Assembly (NCBI GenBank): GCA_964034945.1
Contig: OZ035960.1
Span: 68,468,994 to 68,532,993, forward strand
Length of the DNA stretch: 64,000 bases
Direction: 5' to 3'
Source of the DNA: Chrysopilus asiliformis
Taxonomy: Eukaryota; Arthropoda; Insecta; Diptera; Rhagionidae
The position numbers were made by a program, and so were the translations under genes. Positions 20,234 through 30,576 of the stretch are shown here, one piece after another. Within the stretch, counting starts at the first letter, position 1, and the number at the start of each line of letters is the position of its first letter. The notes beneath the pieces are model-generated. The model worked only from the letters and a program-made list of their open reading frames with translations, did not search any database and was not told the DNA's origin.

Positions 20234-23200
20234 ACGTCCGTCAAGTTAGCACTACAACTTTTGAAATTAGAAAAACTTTTTATTGGATTAATTGTCGCTT
20301 AATTGTCGTGATTTTGTCGTAAAAGAAAAAAAATTGTCGCGCCCATATTTTTCAAAAAAAGCGTGTGTAGTGCTAACTATGTAGCATAGTTAGCACTACA
20401 CACCCTAGAAATCGGGTAATTCGCACGTTGAACTGGAAACTAATGATTGGATTAATTGTCGCTTGACCGTTATGATTTTGTCGTAAAATAAAAAAAACCC
20501 CGTCCCGAACAATTTTTTTAAAATTACGCCGTTTAAAGCCAAGTGATGGTCTAGTTAGCATTACACACCCCAGAACTGGGGTAATTCGCACGTTGAACTG
20601 GAAACTAATGATTGGATTAATTGTCGCTTGACCGTTATGATTTTGTCGTAAAATAAAAAAATCCCCGTCCCGAACAATTTTTCAAAAATTACACACCCCA
20701 GAACTGGGGTAATTCGCACGTTGAACTGGAAACTAATGATTGGATTAATTGTCGCTTGACCGTTATGATTTTGTCGTAAAATAAAAAAAAACCCGTCCCG
20801 AACAATTTTTTAAAAATTACCCCGTTTAAAGCCAACTGATGGTCTAGTTAGCATTACACACCCCAGAACTGGGGTAATTCGCACGTTGAACTGGAAACTA
20901 ATGATTGGATTAATTGTCGCTTGACCGTTATGATTTTGTCGTAAAATAAAAAAAACCCGTCCCGAACAATTTTTTAAAAAATACCCCGTTTAAAGCCAAC
21001 TGATGGTCTAGTTAGCATTACACACCCCAGAACTGGGGTAATTCGCACGTTGAACTGGAAACTAATGATTGAATTAATTGTCGCTTGACCGTTATGATTT
21101 TGTCGTAAAATAAAAAAAACCCGTCCCGAACAATTTTTTTAAAATTACCCCGTTTAAAGCCAACTGATGGTCTAGTTAGCATTACACACCCCAGAACTGG
21201 GGTAATTCGCACGTTGAACTGGAAACTAATGATTGGATTAATTGTCGCTTAATTGTCGTGATTTTGTCGTAAAAGAAAAAAAATTGTCGCGCCCATATTT
21301 TTCAAAAAAAGCGTGTGTAGTGCTAACTATGTAGCATAGTTAGCACTACACACCCTAGAAATCGGGTAATTCGCACGTTGGACTAGAAACTAATGATTGG
21401 ATTAATTGTTGCTTGACCGTTATGATTTTGTCGTAAAATAAAAAAAAACCCCGTCCCGAACAATTTTTTAAAAATTACCCCGTTTAAAGATGGTCTAGTT
21501 AGCATTACACACCCCAGAACTGGGGTAATTCGCACGTTGAACTGGAAACTAATGATTGGATTAATTGTCGCTTGACCGTTATGATTTTGTCGTAAAATAA
21601 AAAAAAACCCGTCCCGAACAATTTTTTAAAAATTACCCCGTTTAAAGCCAAGTGATGGTCTAGTTAGCATTACACACCCCAGAACTGGGGTAATTCGAAC
21701 GTTGAACTGGAAACTAATGATTGGATTAATTGTCGCTTGACCATTATGATTTTGTCGTAAAATAAAAAAAAACCCGTCCCGAACAATTTTTTTAAAAATT
21801 ACCCCGTTTAAAGCCAACTGATGGTCTAGTTAGCATTACACACCCCAGAACTGGGGTAATTCGCACGTTGAACTGGAAACTAATGATTGGATTAATTGTC
21901 GCTTGACCGTTATGATTTTGTCGTAAAATAAAAAAAAACCCGTCCCGAACAATTTTTTAAAAATTACCCCGTTTAAAGCCAACTGATGGTCTAGTTAGCA
22001 TTACACACCCCAGAACTGCGGTAATTCCCACGTTGAACTGGAAACTAATGATTGGATTAATTGTCGCCTGACCGTTATGATTTTGTCGTAAAGTAAAAAA
22101 AATTGTCGCGCCCATATTTTTCAAAAAAAGCGTGTGTAGTGCTAACTATGTAGCATAGTTAGCACTACACACCCTAGAAATCGGGTAATTCGCACGTTGA
22201 ACTGGAAACTAATGATTGGATTAATTGTCGCTTGACCGTTATGATTTTGTCGTAAAATAAAAAAAACCCCGTCCCGAACAATTTTTTAAAAATTACCCCG
22301 TTTAAAGCCAACTGATGGTCTAGTTAGCATTACACACCCCAGAACTGGGGTAATTCGCACGTTGAACTGGAAACTAATGATTGGATTAATTGTCGCTTGA
22401 CCGTTATGATTTTGTCGTAAAATAAAAAAAAACCCGTCCCGAACAATTTTTCAAAAATTACCCCGTTTAAAGCCAAGTGATGGTATAAATTTCTTCTTTA
22501 ATTTTTCCGTTTTCTTCCCATTTAATGGATAAAATTACACAGCAATTGGCATTTTCAAAGCGAATTTGCATTTTTACATCAAATCCCACAATTTGAATTA
22601 AAAATCTTTCAAAAAACTATAAAAACTCATTGAATGAAATCAAGTTTACATTCAATGTCCATTTGCTTGTTTTTCCCCATGAAAATTTTTTCGATTTTTT
22701 TAACGAAATTTTTTGATTTTCCGAATGACTTTAGCTAGAGATTTGAAATTTTGCACAAATGCGAGTAACGTTAAGAGAAAGAATTCGTAAAAAAATGGGG
22801 AAAATCAGATGACTCCTTCCCCCCTTCCCGCTGAAAATTGAAGTTTTTGGCGATTTTCTCGAAAACTGTTCATCGTATCAACAACGTTGCAAACAGAAAA
22901 GTGTTTACAATGTAATTTTACATAATTCCGCTATATACCAAAATTCAATATGAGCACTCTTTCTCCCCGTTTTTAATTTTTCAATAAAATTTGTGCTACT
23001 ATGGATTAGTTTTCGGTTCACTACACGAAAGTAGTATGAAATAATACCTTTGTATCTTCAAAGAAGTTGTAGAAAATTGTATTCAGCATCTAACAGTAAA
23101 AAAATTCATTAAAATAAGTAACCAAAAAAGGAGTTTTTTCGAATTTACCGAATCTTTTGCTCGTCCTGAAAAAAATTGTATGAAATATTTGGCTCGCGAC

Positions 23201-24662
23201 ACTTTTTTTGAAAATTTCAGACAATTCTCCTACATTTTGCTGTAAAGAGTGTGCACCTACGATAAACAGGTCAAAAGATATGAATTTTTGAAAAAAAAAT
23301 TGATTTCATGCAAATCTGCAATGGAAAAAACCTTCGAAGAAAATCGAAAACTTTTGAGCGACATAAAACACCAAAAATATCTCGCTCGACTTTATGATAT
23401 ATGAGAGAATTATGTAAAATTGTATTCTAAACACTTTTCTGTTTGCAACGTGGTTGATACGATGAACCGTTTTCGAGAAAATCGCCAAAAACTTCAATTT
23501 TCAGCGGGAAGGGGGGAAGGAGTCATCCGATTTTCCCCATTTTTTTACGAATTCTTTCTCTTAACGTTACTCGCATTTGTGCAAAATTTCAAATCTCTAG
23601 CTAAAGTCATTCGGAAAATCAAAAAATTTCGTTAGAAAAATCGAAAAAAATTTCATGGGGAAAAACAAGCAAATGGACATTGAATGTAAACTCGATTTCA
23701 TTCAATGGGTTTTTATAGTTTTTTGAAAGATTTTTAATTCAAATTGTGGGATTTGATGTAAAAATGCAAATTCGCTTTGAAAATGCCAATTGCTGTGTAA
23801 TTTTATCCATTAAATGGGAAGAAAACGGAAAAATTAAAGAAGAAATTTATACCATCACTTGGCTTTAAACGGGGTAATTTTTAAAAAATTGTTCGGGACG
23901 GGTTTTTTTTTATTTTACGACAAAATCATAACGGTCAAGCGACAATTAATCCAATCATTAGTTTCCAGTTCAACGTGCGAATTACCCCAGTTCTGGGGTG
24001 TGTAATGCTAACTAGACCATCAGTTGGCTTTAAACGGGGTAATTTTTAAAAAATTGTTCGGGACGGGTTTTTTTTTATTTCACGACAAAATCATAACGGT
24101 CAAGCCACAATTAATCCAATCATTAGTTTCCAGTTCAACGTGCGAATTACCCCAGTTCTGGGGTGTGTAATGCTAACTAGACCATCAGTTGGCTTTAAAC
24201 GGGGTAATTTTTAAAAAATTGTTCGGGACGGGTTTTTTTTTATTTTACGACAAAATCATAACGGTCAAGCGACAATTAATCCAATCATTAGTTTCCAGTT
24301 CAACGAGCGAATTACCCCAGTTCTGGGGTGTGTAATGCTAACTAGACCATCACTTGGCTTTAAACGGGGTAATTTTTAAAAAATTGTTCGGGACGGGTTT
24401 TTTTTATTTTACGACAAAATCATAACGGTCAAGCGACAATTAATCCAATCATTAGTTTCCAGTTCAACGTGCGAATTACCCGATTTCTAGGGTGTGTAGT
24501 GCTAACTATGCTACATAGTTAGCACTACACACGCTTTTTTTTGAAAAATATGGGCGCGACAATTTTTTTTCTTTTACGACAAAATCACGACAATTAAGCG
24601 ACAATTAATCCAATAAAAAGTTTTTCTAATTTCAAAAGTTGTAGTGCTAACTTGACGGACGT
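20234..24662. mobile_element. Foldback-type element with inverted tandem-array arms (4.4 kb)
   Basis: The outer ends ACGTCCGTCAAGTTAGCACT and their inverse start a ~75-bp terminal repeat. The left arm (to about 22485) then holds about 13 units of roughly 160 bp, each with the palindrome CCCCAGAACTGGGG. The right arm (from about 23860) holds only about four to five inverted units. Inside these, non-repetitive arms (about 22485-22940 and 23410-23860) pair again around a loop of about 480 bp. A ~41-bp palindrome (TAGCACTACACAC arms) occurs at 20360, 21312, 22130 and 24493. No transposase frame and no clear target duplication were found. The structure matches FB/Galileo-type foldback elements in form; kinship is not shown. 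Confidence 0.88.
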
Positions 24663-25556
24663 ATCTTGGTGTTTATTTTAATATTTATAGGACTAAAAAA
24701 TATTTTCTGTGAAAAAATAGTCCTTGGGTTATTCAGGATATTTCTAAGAGTTGTTGCCGTATGGTAACACCTAATTTCCACTAATGTTTGTTATGACTTA
24801 AATAAACACATTCCACAAAACTTCTCATAATTCTTGAAATTAAAATCATTTTGTAGATATTAATTTGATACTTGGAGGTTTTTTAAGCTAATCTAGTAAA
24901 TGTTACCGTATGGTAACAAAAAGGTTGAAAGGGTTAAACACAATCCGCCGGCTCACACAACTCGTCTACAGAAATTAAAGGAAACACTGGGCAATGAAGG
25001 CCTATGTTACACACGGCAACTTTAAACCGATACACGATACAAAAAGTTGCTCGTTTGTGCTACACGCGGAGACAAGTTGCCGGAAACTTCTGTATATTAC
25101 ACAGTGAGTGATTCATGTATGTGTGAAGTTGTTTGAAGAACGAACCCGTTCTTTGTGATTTTGTGCTTGTGTGCGTATTTTGTCGCCTTGTCTCTACTTT
25201 CGGAACTGGCGACATTAGCCACCGCTTCCCTCACTTCTCGCGCCTATACTTAAGAAAAGTCGCCGCTTAAAGTTGCTGTGTGTAACATAGGCCGAAGAGA
25301 AACAATCAAGAGAAACAATCAAGTAAAATGAATTTCCAGAACCAGAACAACCCATATAGAGAAGAGAAACAATCAAGAGTAAAAGCTTTCACTCAACCTC
25401 AACATACTTTGTCTCTTCCAAATATTCAATACTAAAAAGAAAACATAAAAAAAGTATAAATGTGAAATCTGTACTACAAGCAGCAAACACAGCATAGCAG
25501 CGGCAGTGAAAATTTAGATTTTGATTCTTAAAAAGATAATTGAACAGAGTTTAACA
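24663..25556. repeat. 596-bp direct repeat, left copy (with MITE)
   Basis: From ATCTTGGTG to GAGTTTAACA this matches 26895-27490 nearly base for base once the 298 bases added by the MITE are removed. It carries GTTACCATACGGTAAC-like palindromes. The pair could be LTRs of a non-coding element, but no convincing primer site, purine tract or target duplication was found. The left copy starts exactly where the foldback element ends. Confidence 0.8.
24999..25293. mobile_element. 295-bp MITE with 3-bp duplication GAA
   Basis: The termini are GGCCTATGTTACACACGGCA and an inverse with few mismatches. GAA flanks both sides (24996-24998 and 25294-25296). The matching direct repeat at 26895-27490 has the intact site with a single GAA, giving an exact empty site in the same window. 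The superfamily is not assigned. Confidence 0.9.
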
Positions 25557-26601
25557 TTTACGCACGGGTGTGGTAAACTGATAATCGAAAGAAAACAAAT
25601 AAAAAACTAGCAAGTTTAATTAAATAATATATTAACCTTTATATTTTTAATTTATAATATAATCTATAGTCAAATCAATTCTTTATTTATGTACGAACGT
25701 CGTGAATGTGCTTTAAACTAAGCTGTTTTTAAATAATTCAATTCATATGATAATTCTAATTAATTCAATCTGAGAAATTTCAATGTGGTTCCAATGTGAT
25801 GATGATTCCAAGCGTGGTGATGCTCTCTAGTTTGATGATGCTGCGTTGGTGGTAAATTGTTTGACCAGACAAGGCTGGTAGGTTGACCAGACAAAGCTGG
25901 TTGGTTGGCTGCGAAAACAGCGATTGACCAGGCAAAGCTGGTGGGTTGACCAGACAAAGCTGGTTGGTTGGCTGCGAAAACAGCGGTTGACCAGACACGG
26001 CTGGTTGGTTGGCTGCGAAAACAGCGATTGACCAGGCAAAGCTGGTAGGTTGACCAGACAAAGCTGGTGGATGGACCAGACAAAGCTGGTGGATTGACCA
26101 GATAAAACTGGTGGATTGACCAGACAAAGCTGGTGGATTGACCAGACAAAGCTGGTGGGTTGACCAGACAAAGCTGGTGGGTTGGCTGCAATAACAGCGG
26201 TTGACCAGTCAAGGCTGGTAGTTGTGAACTCGTCCACAGCTGGATGAATTCTGGTCTCGCTAAGTGTCTTGCTCTGTTTTTATAGGCACTCTAGCGGAAG
26301 TCGTTTCTTTTCTCGAACATTCTGACATGGATCAAACCTCACAAATGTTCGTTTTTGGTTGGCAGGGTTTGATTTTGACATTTGATGTTTGTTTATAATG
26401 TGATAAAACGATGTTGATCGCGGATTTAAAGGTAACGTTTTTACATTATTTTTTGATAATCCTTTTGATTTTTCCAGATGCGTGGAGTGATGATCCTTTA
26501 TTCTAGTAAGTCTATTTGTTTTCGTACGTTTTGATGTTGTTTTATTTAATCCTTCTCTCTTTGTTTAATTTTAGGTTAGGATTTTCCGGCGGGACGAAAC
26601 A
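25557..26601 (-). repeat. LTR-like unit L1 with stem-loop minisatellite
   Basis: Read on the minus strand, it begins TGTTTCGTCCCGCCGGAAAA and ends near CCGTGCGTAAA. It is colinear with the solo LTR at 40521-41434. It has a TATA box (TATAAAAA, 26284-26277), then a minisatellite, then AATAAA (25687-25682). The lower-coordinate end lacks the expected TG/CA dinucleotide and adjoins the direct repeat, so it is probably slightly truncated. It has no coding content. Confidence 0.75.
25855..26222 (-). repeat. Minisatellite of L1: 13 copies of an ACCAG/CTGGT stem-loop
   Basis: Basic period 22 bp, with some longer units carrying an extra GCTG/CAGC hairpin. All 13 copies of ACCAG-N6-CTGGT keep the ten stem bases. 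The six loop bases vary on the plus strand: ACAAAG, ACAAGG, GCAAAG, ACACGG, ATAAAA and TCAAGG. Long open frames here exist only because the period is regular. Confidence 0.88.
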
Positions 26602-26894
26602 GATAGCATGAATTTCCCCACTTTGAAGGGGAATTTTTTCAAAAAGTTTATTCACAGAGATCCTTCTATTTACGTAGTATATATTTTTCTATGATATAAC
26701 TGGGTTTATTATATTCAAAATCTTTTGTGTTATTTGCAGAACTTGCATTCATGAAAACCCCCATAGATAAAAAACAAATAAAAATCAAAATAAAATAAAA
26801 TTATACGATGAAAACAACAAAGCAATTTCAATTTACAGCAACTAAAATCTTAACCCATTCAGTACGATTTTCGAAATAGCTATATAAAAAATCA
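26602..26894. other. Unannotated gap
   Basis: AT-rich sequence between L1 and the right copy of the 596-bp direct repeat. No feature was recognised. Confidence 0.5.
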
Positions 26895-27490
26895 ATCTTG
26901 GTGTTTATTTTAATATTTATAGGACTAAAAAATATTTTCTGTGAAAAAATAGTCCTTGGGTTATTCAAGATATTTCTAGGAGTTGTTGCCGTATGGTAAC
27001 ACCTAATTTCCACTAATGTTTGTTATGACTTAAATAAACACATTCCACAAAACTTCTCATAATTCTTGAAATTAAAATCATTTTGTAGATATTAATTTGA
27101 TACTTGGAGGTTTTTTAAGCTAATCTAGTAAATGTTACCGTATGGTAACAAAAAGGTTGAAAGGGTTAAACACAATCCGCCGGCTCACACAACTCGTCTA
27201 CAGAAATTAAAGGAAACACTGGGCAATGAAGAGAAACAATCAAGAGAAACAATCAAGTAAAATGAATTTCCAGAACCAGAACAACCCATATAGAGAAGAG
27301 AAACAATCAAGAGTAAAAGCTTTCACTCAACCTCAACATACTTTGTCTCTTCCAAATATTCAATACTAAAAAGAAAACATAAAAAAAGTATAAATGTGAA
27401 ATCTGTACTACAAGCAGCAAACACAGCATAGCAGCGGCAGTGAAAATTTAGATTTTGATTCTTAAAAAGATAATTGAACAGAGTTTAACA
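26895..27490. repeat. 596-bp direct repeat, right copy (uninterrupted)
   Basis: Near-identical to 24663-25556 minus the MITE. It serves as the empty site for that MITE. PLE-1 sequence follows shortly after its end. Confidence 0.8.
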
Positions 27491-28570
27491 TAACAAAATA
27501 CCCTAAACAATGCTTTAATGTAGGCCGGATCTTATAACACAGTTTCTGTTCGGATCAATTGCAAATTTGTTATCATGACAGCAAGCCGATTTTCTAATTT
27601 GTACCCCCATAACCAAAATCCAAGACGTATCCACGTCAAAAACGAAAAACTTTTAACGGATTTATTAAATAAAAATGGATACCCCGCACGTCTCATCGTA
27701 AAACCATAAAAACAGAACGTACAAAAATGTATAATAACGAGATTGATAATGACACCAATAGGATACATCAAAATGGTGAAATTTTATTTAGAAGCACTTG
27801 TTACGTTCTCGGAAAACTTTAGCCGCTTAATAAAAGACAATAATACTAACGTCATCATGGCACATAAAACCATTAAAACAATTGGCCAATGCTACACTAG
27901 GCTAAAAGACAAAATTCCGAGAGACCTGGAATTTAATATTGTATATGAAGTACCCTGCGCGGGGTCTTCTGAAATCCCTTGTAATGCAAAATTTGTGGGC
28001 ACCACCAGCCAATACCTAAAAAATAGAATGTCTGGACATAAATCAGACATCAAATCAAAGTCGGATAATAAAACGGCGTTAGCCGAGCATTGTATTAAGT
28101 CAAAACATTTCCCCGTCTTTGATAACATAGAAATATTATGAAAAGAAAATAACTTCACTAAGAGAATGACGATAGAACCTTTGCACAAATACAGTACAAA
28201 AAATTCAATTAATAAAAGAATAGACACTGAGAACATTAACCACACTATTAGAGAGAAATAAAAAAAAGTAACGGCTAAAACAACTGTCATAATATTTGAT
28301 TTTAAACGTTTGACAAGGACGGACGCTCTGATAATAATTGTTACTTTATTTAATTATTTATTTTAATCGTGTGTCTTATTTATTTATTAAATTCTTGTTT
28401 GTGAAAAATTTTCAAGAACATATTCTAAGGAAATTAAAATGTATAAAAAATTTTTGTCAACTATTTACCTAATTTAAATGTATCGCCAAACAGAAAACCC
28501 GCCTGAAGAAGCCGTGCGACAGCCGGCGAAACTTCGAGGAACATTAATAAATATGACTCGCAACCACCAA
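27491..28570 (+). pseudogene. PLE-1: Penelope-like element fragment with GIY-YIG endonuclease
   Basis: The open part (27743-28141) ends in a GIY-YIG-type endonuclease. It has NIVYEVPC, then KFVGTTSQYLKNRMSGHKSD, and the TALAEHC...HFPVF motif common in Penelope elements. Upstream there is only degenerate reverse-transcriptase C-terminal coding with stops, and most of the RT is missing. The reading frame breaks again after 28141. A hammerhead-like motif lies about 360 bp downstream. PLEs use the endonuclease to nick target DNA for primed reverse transcription. Confidence 0.8.
28499..28539 (+). ncRNA. Hammerhead ribozyme-like motif of PLE-1
   Basis: The core CTGAAGA (28503-28509) is followed by stem II GCCG/CGGC (28511-28514 with 28524-28527) and GAAAC at 28528. 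A UUC cleavage triplet and a weak stem I follow. PLEs are known to carry minimal hammerheads with this layout. Activity cannot be judged by eye, and stem I has a mismatch. Confidence 0.6.
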
Positions 28571-28596
28571 TGATTTGAGTTTTTACTCAAATCTAT

Positions 28597-28690
28597 GACC
28601 GTATAATCCGAAAAAAACCTTTATTATTGTAATAATCAACGGTCGATAATCCGAAAAAAGCCTTTATTATTGTAATAATCAACGGTCGAG
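28597..28690. repeat. Two direct copies of a ~46-bp unit
   Basis: The sequence from ATAATCCG through AATAATCAACGGTCG occurs twice in a row with one or two differences. It lies just downstream of PLE-1. Confidence 0.7.
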
Positions 28691-28843
28691 GGAAAAAAAC
28701 AAAATTAGTTTTGAACGATCAAAAATAAAAATATGTGTAAAATCTCTAAAGTGAGTTTCCTGAAATATAACTGCAAATTACTAAGAAATTAAAATAAAAG
28801 TGAAAGCTTTGTCATCAATCATGACCGATCCATTTGCAACTGA

Positions 28844-29249
28844 CACCGTGTCTTCATTTGGGATTTTTCATCGCAGAGATTTTTGATTGACCAATCAGAG
28901 CTCGAGTTAACGGCGATAAAAAATCCCAGAGATAAATTTCATGAAATCTTGTAATTGCAAAATTTCATTGAATTTCCCAATTCAAGATGGGGGAATCTAA
29001 ATTCTCCCGACAATTAGTTGCGAAAATAACTAATTTTTACAAACAATACGATACAAAAGGCTTTGGCAAAGAATATATAACATTAAGAGGTGTTTCTTTT
29101 CGTCTGTTTCAGCCTTTGCGACTAGGTGTTTTCTTTTCATCGCCCTCTTGAGAAATAAAATTTCAAGAGATTTTCGGCCCAGCTGTCAAAAAAATCTCAT
29201 TGCGGTGAGATATTTCTTGGGATAAAAAATTGTTAATCAAGACACGGTG
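28844..29249. mobile_element. PIF/Harbinger-like MITE family H, copy 1 (intact)
   Basis: The termini are CACCGTGTCTT and AAGACACGGTG, with TGA on both sides (28841-28843 and 29250-29252). Copies 2 and 3 of the same family have TCA and TTA duplications. The family therefore makes TNA duplications, the PIF/Harbinger pattern. The element has 406 bp and no coding frame. Confidence 0.85.
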
Positions 29250-29280
29250 TGACCGGCGTTCTAAAAATTAGTAAGAATAA

Positions 29281-29657
29281 AGCTAGAACCTGAATCGTAC
29301 ATCGATGCGTCCGTCCGGTAGACAGTTTTATGCGGTGACAGTTAGGTACGGCAACGAATCACTTCTTCTTCATTTTTTTGCACTTCTTCTATTAGTTTAT
29401 CGTTGAAACAATTACTTTCAATTTGTTCCATACTTAAATTGCTTAAATCGTAACCAAACTTTTTTTCGAAATAACATTTCCGTGCGTTGCCGCATGTAAA
29501 AGTAGAAAGTCGACCTACTCTATGCGGTTGCCGCATCGGACAAACGCATTATTAGGGGAGTACTCATAGCAGCCCGTTGATTTTACTTTGACCGCATCGA
29601 ACTGTCAACGTGACGGACGCATGGCGGACGCACGGACGTATGTTTCTGGTTCTACCT
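29281..29657. mobile_element. Second PIF/Harbinger-like element (377 bp)
   Basis: The termini AGCTAGAACCTGAA and the imperfect inverse GGTTCTACCT are flanked by TAA at 29278-29280 and 29658-29660. Subterminal GCGTCCGTCC-type repeats are present. A 64-codon minus-strand frame (29342-29536) might be a transposase remnant, but I recognise no domain. A truncated copy lies at about 41854-42060. Confidence 0.8.
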
Positions 29658-29660
29658 TAA

Positions 29661-30560
29661 CAGCATTTGTACATCGGCGCGAGTTTCAAATTTTTAAAAT
29701 CAATCAAAAACCAATTTTTTCCGATTTCCATTTTCTTTTCCATAAATTCTGATTTAATCCCGGTAATTATTCTAAGGACGCCAACAACAACGGCATTTTT
29801 AACCGACTTCCAAAAAAGAAGGAGGTTATCAATTCGTGTTGTTATCACTTTATTTTATATCTGGATGTTCGCGCAGTACTTTGGTGCCGTTGCATGGATT
29901 TTGTTGAAACTTTGGTGGAAGACAGAGTTCACTCCCTAGTTGGTCTCATTTTAATTTTCCCCCTCTCCGACGTTTCCCGGCCTTCCCCTTCCCTGATAAC
30001 TCCCAAACGGATGGTCCGACCGGTCTGAAAATTTGTATGCGTAAATTTTTGGGGGCGGCGAGTGTTTTTCCCTTATCTATTTTCCACTACCCCTCTCGCT
30101 TCTTACCCCCTACCCTGTCAACTCCTAATCGGATGGTCCGATCGGTCTGTAAATTTTTATGCGTATATTTTGGGGGGCAGCGAATCCTCTTATCCAGTTC
30201 CTCAAATTTTCCAGATAAAAAACAAACACATATGGGGGTTTTTAGGGTCGCCTAATCCAATTCTAATGTTTAGAAGTCTGTAAGGATAACGAAAGGTTTC
30301 TGTCGATCTAAAAAATGTTGGTGGCGAGCCCAAAATTTTTGCTGTCGACCTCTAAAATTTAGTTTACAACTTACTGTTGCCATCTCTAAAAATTCGCTAT
30401 TTGGAACGATCAAACTTCAGCTAACTTTCTCCTTTAATAACTAGAAACTCTGAACAAAAAACATTTTTCGAAACATAAACACCGTTTCAAAAATTCCACT
30501 ATGGAAAAATTTTTAACAATTTTTTATATATTTTCAGAGTAAGTTTACATTGATACATTT
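29661..30560. other. Decayed repetitive sequence without a gene
   Basis: The segment near 29800-29850 (AACCGACTTCCAAAAAAG, then GGAGGTTATC) is related in inverse to 52580-52620, so it belongs to a dispersed repeat. A ~120-bp phrase with CGGATGGTCCGA occurs twice (about 30007 and 30128). No convincing frame was found. Confidence 0.5.
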
Positions 30561-30576
30561 GAGAATACGTACAATT

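Noticed and set aside
25760..26237. Overlapping open frames of 115-150 codons on the minus strand
   Set aside because: All three frames are open because of the 22-bp minisatellite in L1; the peptide repeats follow the DNA period.
24663..27490. Confident LTR retrotransposon call for the 596-bp repeats
   Set aside because: No primer site, purine tract or target duplication was found; kept as a direct repeat with an open question.
27743..28141. Host gene with a GIY-YIG domain (SLX1-like)
   Set aside because: The motif order, TALAEHC...HFPVF region and downstream hammerhead motif match Penelope-like elements; SLX1's RING-type zinc region is absent.
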